Positions 49,075 through 58,070 are shown, counted from the stretch's first letter. The stretch is DNA of 64,000 nucleotides from Desulfurococcales archaeon (GCA_015521705.1 WANR01000038.1:46056-110055), one strand, 5' to 3'. Translations and numbers: made by a program. The notes: generated by a model from the letters alone, not told the origin.

Positions 49075-50148
49075 TCAAGTAGTAACAGGGAAGGTCATGG
49101 CCGCTTTCCGTAGCCTGTTCATTATTGCAAGGCCTATGCCCTCCTCGGGGTATCCCTCCACCACAGCCAGGTCGACCCCTATTTCGTCGACCAGCCTCAG
49201 CCCATGGTATAGCCTCCTAGCCACCACAGCCAGGCTCCTGCGGCTGCCCATGGATAACACCTTAGCCCCCCTCTCCTCTAGATCCCTGTAGCGGCTCCTG
49301 GTCTCGTCCGACGCGAGAATAGCGGGCCTCTTGCCCTCCTTGAGGGCCCTGGCTACGTGGCTCCTCACAGACTCCACCAGCTCTTCCAGGTCTCCGGTGT
49401 ACTCTACCAGTACTAGGGGCGTGTCGGGCGAGTAGTGCTTATACTTCATGCCCGGTGCTAGAGGCCTGTCCGCCTCCCCGAAGCCCCTGGCCTGGTTTGT
49501 GACTATAACCTTGGATCCGATGATCTCTTCAACCTTATCCACGGGGTAGGGGCCCGGCCTTAGTAGGACCGGCGGGTCCCTCGTGAAGTCTATTATCGTG
49601 GACTCGACACCCATGAATGTCTCGCCACCGTCTATCACGAGGTCTATCCTGTCACACAGGTCCGAGACCACGTGCTCAGCCCTAGTGGGGCTCGGCCTCC
49701 CGCTAATATTGGCGCTCGGGGCAGCTATGGGGGTTTCCGACGCCTTAATCAGCTCGAGCGCTACAGGGTGGGCAGGCATCCTGACAGCCACGCTATCCAG
49801 GCCCGCTGTGACGCTCCTAGGCACCCTGGGATCCCTAGGTACGACTATTGTGAGGGGACCGGGCCAAGCCCTCTCGGCAAGCCTCCACGCGCTCTCCGGG
49901 ACGCTTCTGGCGACTAGCCAGAAGTCGTCCATCGAAGCTATGTGGACTATCAGCGGGTTATCTGGGGGCCTACCCTTGGCCCTGAAAATGCCCAGGACTG
50001 CAGCCTCGTTGAACGTGTCTGCCCCAAGCCCGTAGACAGTCTCGGTAGGAAACGCTACTAGGCCCCCTCTCCTTACCACAGACGCGGCCTCCCGGACGAC
50101 TCGGGGATCAGGCTCCTCAGGGTCGCAGGCAAGAACCTTGCAAGGCAT
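49075..50148 (-). CDS. sua5: L-threonylcarbamoyladenylate synthase (Sua5)
   Basis: Sua5 makes threonylcarbamoyl-AMP from threonine, bicarbonate and ATP, the first step of t6A37 modification of tRNA. The YrdC domain covers residues 14-205 (KxR-containing FPTETVYGLGADTF, RAKGRPPDNPLIVHI, the SAPSANISGRPSPT motif). An interdomain KYKHYSPDTPLVLV segment leads to the C-terminal Sua5 domain (about 235-345). The 357-residue length is full. It is 50 nt downstream of the gene for the t6A methylthiotransferase, which acts later on the same base. Confidence 0.92.
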   Translation of the reverse strand: MPCKVLACDPEEPDPRVVREAASVVRRGGLVAFPTETVYGLGADTFNEAAVLGIFRAKGRPPDNPLIVHIASMDDFWLVARSVPESAWRLAERAWPGPLTIVVPRDPRVPRSVTAGLDSVAVRMPAHPVALELIKASETPIAAPSANISGRPSPTRAEHVVSDLCDRIDLVIDGGETFMGVESTIIDFTRDPPVLLRPGPYPVDKVEEIIGSKVIVTNQARGFGEADRPLAPGMKYKHYSPDTPLVLVEYTGDLEELVESVRSHVARALKEGKRPAILASDETRSRYRDLEERGAKVLSMGSRRSLAVVARRLYHGLRLVDEIGVDLAVVEGYPEEGIGLAIMNRLRKAAMTFPVTT

Positions 50149-50198
50149 TTACAGAACCTCTACAGCCTGGGAGCCCCCTGGGGATTCCTCTCCCCAGG

Positions 50199-51491
50199 CT
50201 AGGATGCCAGGACGCCTCTTAGGTCGAAGAATGTTGCCCCAGTCACTTTAACCTTCACCCAGGAGCCTAGGAGGCTCCCGTCGTAGCCTAGAACCACTGG
50301 CATGTAGTTCTGTAGCCTGGCAGTCATGCTGTCTTCCCTGAAAGACCTCTCAGTAACCAGAGCCTTGTAAGTGCCTCCAACGTAGGCCTCGTGTATCTCC
50401 CTGCCGATGGATTCTACGAGCCTCATGAGGCGCCTGCTTCTCTCCTTCTTGACGGGGTCGGGGATCTGCTCCATGGAGGCGGAGAGCGTGTGTGGCCTTA
50501 TGCTGTACTGGGCCACGTGGACTCTCTCGAACCTGAGCTCCTCTACTAGCCTGAGGGTTCTCTCGAAAGCCTCCTCGTCTTCGCCTGGGTGCCCCACTAT
50601 GATGTCTGTGGCCACCATGGAGTCGGGGAAGCGGGATTTTATCCTGGAGTGCAGAGCCTTGTACTCCCCTACAGTGTACTTCCTGTTCATGAGCCTTAGA
50701 ACCTCGTCGTCGCCGCTCTGGACTGGCAGGTGGAAGAACTTGAACACCCTCCCGTCCCTATAGACGTCTAGCAGGTCGTCGAGTATCTCCATGGCTAGCT
50801 CCGGCGTCATCATCCCTATCCTTATCCTATAGTCTCCCTCCACCTTGTCAAGGATCATGCCCACCAGGTCGGCTATGCTGGGCTTCCCGGGCAGGTCCCT
50901 CCCGTAGGCGGCCACGTCCAGCCCGGTAAGCCTCACCTCCCTAGCCCCCCTCCTGACCAGGTCCTCAACAGTCTCTACTATAACCCGTGGCGGGTAGCTC
51001 TTGAGCTCCCTCCTGGCTAGCTTCGATATGCAGAAGCTGCAATCGTTGAGGCAGCCCTCGGCCACCATGACCGTGGCCACGGCGTCAACTACGGGGAGCC
51101 TAGGGATCCCCGTGGTGTTCCTGGATCCCCTTAACAGGACAAGCCTGCTCCTCGAGGATACAGCGTCCAGGACGCGGTCAACGTTCTGCGGCGATAACAG
51201 GTGGGCCCTGGGGGCCACCCTGTTAACGAGGCCGGGCCTCGACTTGACCAGGCACCCGGCAACTATCATCTTCTTGCCGTCGAGCCTCCTAGACAGCTCC
51301 TGGAGCCTCAGCGCTATCCTCTGCTCAGTCTCTAGCCTCACGGAGCACGTGTTAACGATAACGATGTCAGCGTCCTCTGGTGCATCGACCCTGGAGTACC
51401 CCGCGCTCTCTAGGATCGATGACATAACGCCACTGTCGAACTCTGCCAGGGAGCAGCCATAGGTCTCTATATAGTAGCTCCCGCCTGGCAC
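50199..51491 (-). CDS. tRNA t6A37 methylthiotransferase (MtaB/CDKAL1 type)
   Basis: This radical SAM methylthiotransferase converts t6A to ms2t6A at tRNA position 37. The UPF0004 domain holds the auxiliary cluster cysteines C13, C49 and C80. The radical SAM cluster is C147-x3-C151-x2-C154 (CLNDCSFC), and a TRAM domain ends the protein (about 365-430). The 430-residue length is typical for archaeal/eukaryotic CDKAL1-like enzymes. The start at 51491 is 80 nt from divergent aIF2-beta. Confidence 0.88.
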   Translation of the reverse strand: MPGGSYYIETYGCSLAEFDSGVMSSILESAGYSRVDAPEDADIVIVNTCSVRLETEQRIALRLQELSRRLDGKKMIVAGCLVKSRPGLVNRVAPRAHLLSPQNVDRVLDAVSSRSRLVLLRGSRNTTGIPRLPVVDAVATVMVAEGCLNDCSFCISKLARRELKSYPPRVIVETVEDLVRRGAREVRLTGLDVAAYGRDLPGKPSIADLVGMILDKVEGDYRIRIGMMTPELAMEILDDLLDVYRDGRVFKFFHLPVQSGDDEVLRLMNRKYTVGEYKALHSRIKSRFPDSMVATDIIVGHPGEDEEAFERTLRLVEELRFERVHVAQYSIRPHTLSASMEQIPDPVKKERSRRLMRLVESIGREIHEAYVGGTYKALVTERSFREDSMTARLQNYMPVVLGYDGSLLGSWVKVKVTGATFFDLRGVLAS

Positions 51492-51571
51492 ACCATAGCC
51501 CCCAAAGCTTCCATGTCCGCGCCCAAGCTTATATTACCTATCCATAGCCCACCAACACACGGCTGGGAGAG

Positions 51572-52012
51572 GTGGCAAAGAGCTTGAGCGAGAGAGAGCA
51601 GCTACTCGACTATGAGGGTTTACTCGAGAGGCTCTACGAGAAGATACCCCCAAAGAGCGGGACAGCTGAGTACGAGATCCCAGAGCCCCAGATAATCAGG
51701 ATCGGGGACCAAACCGTAGTAATGAACTTCCGCGACATATCCCAGAAGCTGAAGAGAGAGCCCCAGCTACTAGCCAGGTACCTGCAGAGAGAGCTGACAG
51801 CCTCGGGGAGCTACGACCCGGGGAGCGGCCAGCTAGTGCTAAACGTCAAGGTCTCCAGGAGGGTCATAAGCCAGTTCCTCCAGCTCTTCCTCAAGAACTA
51901 CGTGAGATGCCCAACATGCATGAGCGTCGACACGAGGCTGGAGAAAAGGGGGAAGGCCTGGATACTAATATGCGAGGCCTGCGGCGCAGAACAGCCGGTG
52001 AAAGGATTCTAG
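51572..52012 (+). CDS. Translation initiation factor aIF2, beta subunit
   Basis: This 146-residue beta subunit of the heterotrimeric aIF2 delivers initiator tRNA to the ribosome. It has the N-terminal helix that binds the gamma subunit (residues 8-25), a central alpha/beta domain and a C-terminal zinc ribbon with C113, C116, C134 and C137. GTG 51572 is the start and has GAGAGG a few bases upstream. It is divergent from the methylthiotransferase gene. Confidence 0.93.
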   Translation: MAKSLSEREQLLDYEGLLERLYEKIPPKSGTAEYEIPEPQIIRIGDQTVVMNFRDISQKLKREPQLLARYLQRELTASGSYDPGSGQLVLNVKVSRRVISQFLQLFLKNYVRCPTCMSVDTRLEKRGKAWILICEACGAEQPVKGF

Positions 52013-52048
52013 CCCTTTAACAGGCAACAAATAGCGGCCCAGACGGAA

Positions 52049-52116
52049 CCCTGCATCATCCATGACCCGCTATAGCGGGAGTCTGCAGGGCGAGGTCCCG
52101 GGGGAGCCCCCCGGGG
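52049..52116. ncRNA. Structured intergenic element (candidate small RNA or terminator pair)
   Basis: Two strong hairpins lie in the 169-nt convergent spacer between aIF2-beta and the aldo/keto reductase gene. The first has outer arms CCCTGCA (52049-52055) and TGCAGGG (52084-52090) around the perfect palindrome CCCGCTATAGCGGG (52066-52079), with an unpaired pocket of 8-10 nt on the 5' side. The second is CCCGGGGG-AGC-CCCCCGGG (52097-52115). They could be a bidirectional terminator, but the pocket and stem make a small non-coding RNA possible. Strand unknown. Confidence 0.35.
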
Positions 52117-52181
52117 ATTCTAGAATTACTAGTGGTGAAGCCCTAAAAACTTTGAGGCTTGGCCCACTCCGAGGCGCCCTG

Positions 52182-53138
52182 CTACCAGGTTACATACGTT
52201 ATTTTGAGTTTTTTCGAGGCCTCGTCGAGGGCTCTCCAGTCCTCGTATGACAGCCTCCAGCCGGCCGCTCCGGCGTTCTCCCTTGCCTGCTCCGGGCTCT
52301 TGGCCCCGGGTATTGGTATTACTGTGTCGCTGTAGCCTAGTAGCCAGTTTAGGGCTATCTGGGCTGGGGTCTTCCCGTACTTCGAGGCTATCTGCTTGAG
52401 TTTCTCCGAGAGCTCTAGGATCTGCTTGTAGTTCTGGGGCTTGAATAGGGGGTCCCCGCCCCTAACGTCTTGGAGCTTCTCGGCCTCTTCCAGGGAGTAC
52501 TTGCCCAGCACTGCCCCCTTGGCTAGGGGGCTCCAGGCTAGGACGCTCATACCGTTCTCCTCGGCGTAGGGTATCAGCTCCTTTTCCGCCTGCCTCTCCA
52601 CGATGTTGTACCTGACCTGGATCACCTCCACGTCGTACCTGGCGAGGCAGGCCCTGGCGGCGTCGACAAGCTCCACGGGGAAGTCGCTCAGGCCTATGTA
52701 GCCTACCTTGCCGAGGACTATGAGCCTCTCGAGGGCCCTCATGTACTCGCACGTGGGGTGGTTGTGCCAGCAGGGGGGCCAGTGGACCTGCATCAAGTCA
52801 ATGTAGTCGACTCCCAGCCTCCTCAGGCTATTATCCGTGGCCCTGAAGACGTCGTCGTATGCTAGGAAGTCGCCTGGTATCTTAGTCGCTATAACCACGT
52901 CGTCCCTCTTAACGCCCAGATCCCTGATAGCCCTCCCCACGAATTCCTCGCTCAACCCCCTGCCATAAACCATGGCAGTGTCTATCAGGTTAACGCCCGA
53001 GTCCAGCGAGGCCCTGACTATCTCACGCGCTACACTATAATCGGTAACGCCCCAGGCCTCGCTGAACTGCCAAGCACCCAGACCTATCCTCGAAACCTTG
53101 AGCCCCGTGCTACCGAGAGACGCATACTCCAAGGCCAC
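52182..53138 (-). CDS. Aldo/keto reductase
   Basis: This 318-residue NADPH-dependent (alpha/beta)8-barrel oxidoreductase has the catalytic tetrad Asp53, Tyr58, Lys86 and His119. The C-terminal IPGAKSPEQARENAGA loop binds the cofactor phosphate. The substrate is unknown; the family reduces aldehydes and ketones, and this type resembles the YajO/Tas branch. It stands alone between aIF2-beta and a phosphoesterase gene. Its coding strand changes from T/G-rich at the start to A-rich at the end. Confidence 0.88.
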   Translation of the reverse strand: MALEYASLGSTGLKVSRIGLGAWQFSEAWGVTDYSVAREIVRASLDSGVNLIDTAMVYGRGLSEEFVGRAIRDLGVKRDDVVIATKIPGDFLAYDDVFRATDNSLRRLGVDYIDLMQVHWPPCWHNHPTCEYMRALERLIVLGKVGYIGLSDFPVELVDAARACLARYDVEVIQVRYNIVERQAEKELIPYAEENGMSVLAWSPLAKGAVLGKYSLEEAEKLQDVRGGDPLFKPQNYKQILELSEKLKQIASKYGKTPAQIALNWLLGYSDTVIPIPGAKSPEQARENAGAAGWRLSYEDWRALDEASKKLKITYVTW

Positions 53139-53271
53139 ACACCTAGCCTTTAGAGGCTACAAAGCCGAAATATTAAATTAATCTAGAGAGCAGAAGCCTC
53201 CCTCCCACGATCTGGGAATCACTATAGGCTACAACCCCTCTTCGGGCAGTCTTTCCGAGAAAGATCGCCTC

Positions 53272-54774
53272 CTATCTGGAAGCCTTAAAACCTGTGTGAA
53301 GTCTTTTGTAGATGCTCCACCTGGCCCTATAGTCGACGGTTTCCCTAGCACCGTTCTCGCAAGCATCTAAGGCATAACCGTAACCATCCATGTACTTATC
53401 CAGAGGGGCCCCTAGCAAGCATAGAATAACTGGGGCCACAGAATAGCCTGGCACGCTCGGGGGAGGAGTCCAGGATGCATCCTCTAGCCTGAAAGCTGCA
53501 ACCCCATAGCGCTGGTGATCCGCCTCATCACGCCTTACTAGGACTTCCCCGTATATTGTTCCGGGCGTTGACATGTATTTACCACTATAGGCGAGAACAA
53601 TGTAGTCTGGCACGTGAGGGCCCCACAGCACGTCTTTAGCGTAGTGCGACTCGAGCCCCACGTTTCTGAGGAGCTCCGCAACCCTAGGGCCTATACTGGG
53701 ATCGTTTAAAAGAACTGTATAGATGGGAACCGTCTTATTAGTGGTGGCTGGTGCAAAAGCTTTAGAGGCTATAGAGTCCACGTCAGTGGGTATTCTGACT
53801 GCTATTTCTTTCCCTGTTAACATCTTAGAAACCATAGACGCCACGATATACATTTTCCTTGCTAAGCGTAGCCCCCTGCCGCTAAGCATTTTGTAAACCA
53901 GTCTAGCGAGGCTCCTACCGACTACAATAGACTCTTTTTTGGGCTCATCACCTACAACAAATACTCTAGAGTCATCAGGTGCTTTAACGGCAAATCCTTC
54001 CCTATATAGTAAGGCGTTTATGCCGACGACTCCCTTTAAGTGTTTAAAACCGTGGTCGCTGACCACGACAACGTTGCTGGCATGCTTCAAGCCAAGCTTT
54101 ACAACGTCGTCCAGCCTTGAGAGTAGTAATTCTAATGCCTGAGTGTCCTTCCATAGAGCCTTCTTATAATAATGAAGGAACCTATCGGGCAAATGCATGT
54201 TTAGCCAAACCAAGTCAAAATCGCTAGATAGCAGCTCTTCCAAGGCCGCCCTATGCTGCTCGATTACTTTGAACTCTGATTTCAGCAGCTGCCTAGGACT
54301 AGTTGCAGCTTCCCTCTCCTGTACCAGCTTTTTAAATTCCTCTATATCGTATATCTTCCTAAAGAACTTCCAATCATTAGCCTTTTCCTTTAAACTCAAA
54401 AAATCGATTGTAGCCAGAAACCCGCGCTCGGGTTTAACAGGAATAAAGGGGTAATCTGGAATAGGGTTTATAACGGCAAACCTTTTGCCCAATTTTAGCG
54501 GCGATAAGGCTAGCATTTCGTGTATCCTTGGGTACTCCAGGTCTAGAGCGTTAGAGAGGCTCCACCCCCATTCGACACCTTTCTTGTATATTTTAAAGAA
54601 ACCGTAGAGGCCGTGCTTACCAGGGTTAACACCAGTCATAATAGTTGGCCAGCTCGACATTGTTGACGGTATGATGCTGTCAAGCTTTGTGTTTGTAATC
54701 GAGGCTACACTAGGCATGTATCTGGCTAGCTGGGGATCCAGACCATCAAGCCCTATAACGGCGACTCGTGTCAC
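53272..54774 (-). CDS. Alkaline phosphatase-superfamily phosphodiesterase/nucleotide pyrophosphatase
   Basis: This 500-residue metal-dependent phosphoesterase belongs to the type I phosphodiesterase branch. The first metal ligand is in GLDGLD (residues 8-13), the nucleophile region is STMSSWPTIMTG near 37-48, and SDHGFKH near 243-249 supplies further zinc ligands. No signal peptide is visible, so it is probably cytoplasmic. The gene looks more AT-rich than its neighbours, and Phe/Lys/Asn codons are more frequent, which suggests recent transfer. Phosphatase, sulfatase or phosphodiesterase activity cannot be distinguished. Confidence 0.8.
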   Translation of the reverse strand: MTRVAVIGLDGLDPQLARYMPSVASITNTKLDSIIPSTMSSWPTIMTGVNPGKHGLYGFFKIYKKGVEWGWSLSNALDLEYPRIHEMLALSPLKLGKRFAVINPIPDYPFIPVKPERGFLATIDFLSLKEKANDWKFFRKIYDIEEFKKLVQEREAATSPRQLLKSEFKVIEQHRAALEELLSSDFDLVWLNMHLPDRFLHYYKKALWKDTQALELLLSRLDDVVKLGLKHASNVVVVSDHGFKHLKGVVGINALLYREGFAVKAPDDSRVFVVGDEPKKESIVVGRSLARLVYKMLSGRGLRLARKMYIVASMVSKMLTGKEIAVRIPTDVDSIASKAFAPATTNKTVPIYTVLLNDPSIGPRVAELLRNVGLESHYAKDVLWGPHVPDYIVLAYSGKYMSTPGTIYGEVLVRRDEADHQRYGVAAFRLEDASWTPPPSVPGYSVAPVILCLLGAPLDKYMDGYGYALDACENGARETVDYRARWSIYKRLHTGFKASR

Positions 54775-55048
54775 CTAATGCCAGCCTCGCATACTGTTCC
54801 AGCTTCCCTCTTCCTACGAAGAAGAGTGTTCCTGCACTATTAATTCGCTATTGACTCCAGGCACTATACGTTAGTGCTAGCGGCTCAGCGTGGTCAACGA
54901 GCCCTCTTTCTAGACATGCAATAATGATTTCCCAGAGTGATAGCGATGGATCTTCACGAGTTCTCGAGTCTATGGATCAATTTTTTAGATTTATAAACCA
55001 CATGGTTTATAAAATATTGCGCTTACTCAACTTATCTGGGGCTGGCTC
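54775..55048. other. Intergenic region upstream of the SufR-like gene
   Basis: This 274-nt spacer lies between the divergent phosphoesterase and SufR-like genes. Its right end contains the palindromic operator at 54990-55013. The remainder has no open reading frame, no tRNA fold and no strong hairpin that I could recognise. Confidence 0.4.
54990..55013. promoter_or_regulatory. Perfect 10-bp palindrome overlapping the SufR-like gene's TATA box
   Basis: TTTATAAACC (54990-54999), spacer ACAT, GGTTTATAAA (55004-55013): both arms match exactly. The right arm contains TTTATAAA, centred about 40 nt before the GTG at 55049, so it doubles as the TATA box. A dimeric regulator bound here would block TBP, which predicts autorepression. 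Confidence 0.75.
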
Positions 55049-55681
55049 GTGGGTCTAGGGTCGTCCCCGCGTAGGTATAGGGTGCTGGCCCTGCTAAGAT
55101 CTCGTGGCTCCATGAGCCTGGAAGATATTGCCGGGGCTCTCGGCGTCTCTAAGACCGCGGCTCTGAAGCACTTGAGGGAGCTCGAGGAGGAGGGTTTGGT
55201 GGAGAGGTCTTATGTTAGGAAGGGTAGGGGGAGGCCTGTCCTGGTCTTCAGGGCTTCTCGGGCTTCCGTGCTTCATAGCTCTCACGGCATAGCCTCCATA
55301 GCCGTGGAGTCCTTGAGGTATATTGAGAGGGTTTTGGGGAGGGAGCACGTGGCTAGGGTGCTTAATGCCAGGTGCGGGGAGCTGGCTAGGATGTATGCCA
55401 GCAGGTTCCAGGCTATGGGGAGGGAGGAGAGGGTCAGGGAGCTGGCTAGGGTGAGGAGCATGGAGGGCTACGTGGCTAGCTGGAGGAAGCTGGGTAATGG
55501 TAGCTACGAGATAGTGGAGGAGAACTGCCCTATAATCTTGGTGTCGCAGGAGTATAGCGAGGCATGCATGGCTGAGGTCAGGCTCTTCTCCACCCTACTT
55601 GGGGCCGAGGTTGAGGCTACTCATAGGATAGTTAACGGGTCCCCGGTGTGCAGGTTCCTCATAAGGTTTAGGAGAGAGTAG
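55049..55681 (+). CDS. SufR-like winged-helix regulator with Fe-S-type cysteines
   Basis: This 210-residue transcription factor has an N-terminal winged helix (residues 8-68; recognition helix SKTAALKHLRELEEEG, wing YVRKGRGRPVLVF). The C-terminal sensor domain carries Cys109, Cys160 (ENCPI), Cys173 and Cys201 (SPVCRF), the pattern of SufR, which binds a [4Fe-4S] cluster and represses the suf operon. A perfect palindrome lies over its promoter, so it probably represses itself and may respond to iron, oxygen or redox. No suf genes are in the window. Confidence 0.78.
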   Translation: MGLGSSPRRYRVLALLRSRGSMSLEDIAGALGVSKTAALKHLRELEEEGLVERSYVRKGRGRPVLVFRASRASVLHSSHGIASIAVESLRYIERVLGREHVARVLNARCGELARMYASRFQAMGREERVRELARVRSMEGYVASWRKLGNGSYEIVEENCPIILVSQEYSEACMAEVRLFSTLLGAEVEATHRIVNGSPVCRFLIRFRRE

Positions 55682-55692
55682 CGCTCTAATGC

Positions 55693-56118
55693 CTACTGCC
55701 ATCCTGCGAGCTCGTCTCCGAGGCCTGTCCAGACTATGTGGATCGGTATCCGGGGGTCGTAGCCTAGGGATTCTCTGGCCCTGTAGAGGAACCTGTCGAT
55801 CCTCGAGGTTAGGTGGTGTATCCCGTGCACCCTAACTGTCCCCGCGAGCTCCATCCTCGCCCTCACAGCCCTTGTGTACTGGTAGAGGAGGGCTGCCTCG
55901 CTGTCTAGGCCCGTGAAGGGCCTCCTCACTATAGAGTGCTCCCTTGAGGCGACCTTTCTGAACACGTGGGAGGCGTCTAGGAGGGATGACTCAAGGCTCT
56001 TATCCACTATGGAGTAGGGGATCCTAACCCTCTGCCTCTCTATGTCGGCTACGATCTCAACAGCCATTCTAACGAGCGTGGGCCACCTACTACTATCCCG
56101 GGCGTCTATCATAGACAA
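55693..56118 (-). CDS. Hypothetical protein
   Basis: This 141-residue soluble protein of unknown function contains a helix-rich middle (residues 45-110) and conserved-looking RVHGIHHLTSRIDRFLYRARESLG near the end with two His. No membrane segment, Cys cluster or known motif was recognised. It is convergent with the SufR-like gene (11 nt apart). A minus-strand TATA-like CTATTTAAG is present about 45 nt upstream (56160-56170). Confidence 0.6.
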   Translation of the reverse strand: MSMIDARDSSRWPTLVRMAVEIVADIERQRVRIPYSIVDKSLESSLLDASHVFRKVASREHSIVRRPFTGLDSEAALLYQYTRAVRARMELAGTVRVHGIHHLTSRIDRFLYRARESLGYDPRIPIHIVWTGLGDELAGWQ

Positions 56119-56327
56119 GAGACCTAAGCACCTTGCATTGTTTTAGAGTAAACCAGGGAGTACTTAAATAGTTTGCCCAGGTAATACCATGCAGATTTTC
56201 CCATTAGTCCCCGGCAGGCCTGGAGGTTTCCCAACTAGCTGTTGCAAATACGTTTTAACAATAAATTTCTATAATTAACAAACAGGGCTACTTATTAACA
56301 CTCCAGATCACTACTCAAAGCACGGCC

Positions 56328-58070
56328 ATGGAAGGGAGGGCTAGGAGCTTGAGGATTAGGGCTTGTAGCCTGGAGGATTTGAGGGGTAAGGGCAGGATCC
56401 TGGTAACCCATGGAGGCAGGGTTATAGCCTTGTTCTACCATGAGGGCAGGGTTTACGCTTTCGACAATAGGTGCCCGCACATGGGGTTCCCCCTGATCAG
56501 GGGGACCGTGTCTAACGGCATACTGACATGCGACTGGCACCATGCACGCTTCGACCTGGAGAGCGGGTGCACGCTGGACCTATGGGCCGACGACGCTGCC
56601 AGGTACGATGTTGAGATCGTTGACGGTGACGTCTGGGTCGTCGTAGAGGATAGGAGGGAGGATGACTCCACCATTTTGGGCAGGCTTAGGAGGGGCCTCG
56701 AGCACGGCATAATGCTCCTAGTGGCCAAGGCTCTAACCTCCATGATATACGAGGACAGGGATCTCGGCGCAGTCTACAGGGTGGCTCTGGACTGGTACGC
56801 CTCGAGGGACGTCTCGTGGGGTGGTGGGGGAGTGTTCCTCTCGGCCTTGAACAATATAAGGGGCTACCTGGGCAGGGAGGACCTCTTGATGGGCCTCCTC
56901 AGGGGCCTCGATATAGTGTCGAGGGAGGCTAGGAGGGAGCCTCCCAGGCCGTCCCTGGAGCCGCTGGCCGGGGATAGTCCCCCCTACGAGAGGGTCAAGT
57001 CGTGGGTCAGGTGGCTGGCGGAGGTTAGGGACGGTGATGCCCTGGAGAGGCTGCTGGCATCCATGGCCAAGTGGGGTTACTCTATTGATATGATCGAAGA
57101 GGCGTTCTTCGAGGCAGCTACGGAGCACTACCTATCGGACGGGCACAGCGTCGACTTCGCCAATAAGGCCTTCGAACTGGCCCGATCCCTAGGCTACCTG
57201 GATTCAGGTGTGCTTAGGAGCCTCGCACCCCTGCTCGCCGAGGCCTCCAGGTATGAAGAGGACCACGAATGGAGGCACCCAGTAGACCTGGTAGCGCTGG
57301 TCGAGGAGGAGAGCGGGAGGCTGGCTGAAGTCTTCCAGGCCGGGGGAGATCCCGTGAGCCCCTCGCGGGTGGCGAGCCTTGTCCTAGGCGGAGAGCCCAG
57401 GGGCATAGTGAGGGGGTTGACCGGGCTCCTGGAAAGAGGCGCTGATCCAAGGCACATCAGCCTGGGGGTAGCCCTGGCAGCTGCTAGGAGGGTGGCCATG
57501 TTCAGCAAGTACAACGACTTGGAGGACTGGATAAGAGTGCTCCACTCGCTCTCCTACGCTAACGCCATACACCAGGTGGTTAGGAGAGTGCCCACACCCC
57601 GGGTCTTCAGGGGGGTCTACCACGCCGCCCTTAGGGTCTACCTGGACAGGTTCCTCAATGAGCCCCCATACAGGATCCCCAAGGGATCCCCCGGGGGGTC
57701 TAGGGAGAGGCTGTTGGAGAGCCTCCTAGAAGCGCTCGACAAGAGGTACATGGTGGAGGAGGCAGCGGGCATAGTGGCTGACTACCTCGCAAGCGGCTAC
57801 GAGGAGGAGCACCTCGTGAGGACCCTGGGCCACGCGGTACTAAGGGAGGATGCAGACTTCCACACGGTCCAGATGCTGGAGGCCGGTACAAGGCTCCTCG
57901 AGGAACTAGGAAGCCCCGAGGATAGGAGAACAGTGTTCATAGCAATGGCCAGGTACATAGCGTCACAGTCACCCACACAGCGCAGGCTGAGGCAAATAGC
58001 CCAGATAGCCCTAAAGCTCCACAGGGGAGAGCACATATACGAGGAAAGACAGACAGTCGTGAAGGATTGA
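56328..58070 (+). CDS. Rieske-type ferredoxin fused to a long helical domain
   Basis: This 580-residue protein has an N-terminal Rieske [2Fe-2S] domain (residues 9-107; ligands C49, H51, C68, H71 in CPH...CDWH). The remaining ~470 residues are helical and have no motif I can name; HYLSDGHSVDFANKAFEL near 268-285 and EDHEWRHPVDL near 312-322 are rich in His/Asp/Glu and could bind a metal. I recall bacterial proteins with a similar Rieske-helical fusion, but cannot verify it. A TATA-like TTATTAACA is about 35 nt upstream. It probably delivers electrons to an oxidation carried out by its own C-terminal domain. Confidence 0.78.
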   Translation: MEGRARSLRIRACSLEDLRGKGRILVTHGGRVIALFYHEGRVYAFDNRCPHMGFPLIRGTVSNGILTCDWHHARFDLESGCTLDLWADDAARYDVEIVDGDVWVVVEDRREDDSTILGRLRRGLEHGIMLLVAKALTSMIYEDRDLGAVYRVALDWYASRDVSWGGGGVFLSALNNIRGYLGREDLLMGLLRGLDIVSREARREPPRPSLEPLAGDSPPYERVKSWVRWLAEVRDGDALERLLASMAKWGYSIDMIEEAFFEAATEHYLSDGHSVDFANKAFELARSLGYLDSGVLRSLAPLLAEASRYEEDHEWRHPVDLVALVEEESGRLAEVFQAGGDPVSPSRVASLVLGGEPRGIVRGLTGLLERGADPRHISLGVALAAARRVAMFSKYNDLEDWIRVLHSLSYANAIHQVVRRVPTPRVFRGVYHAALRVYLDRFLNEPPYRIPKGSPGGSRERLLESLLEALDKRYMVEEAAGIVADYLASGYEEEHLVRTLGHAVLREDADFHTVQMLEAGTRLLEELGSPEDRRTVFIAMARYIASQSPTQRRLRQIAQIALKLHRGEHIYEERQTVVKD

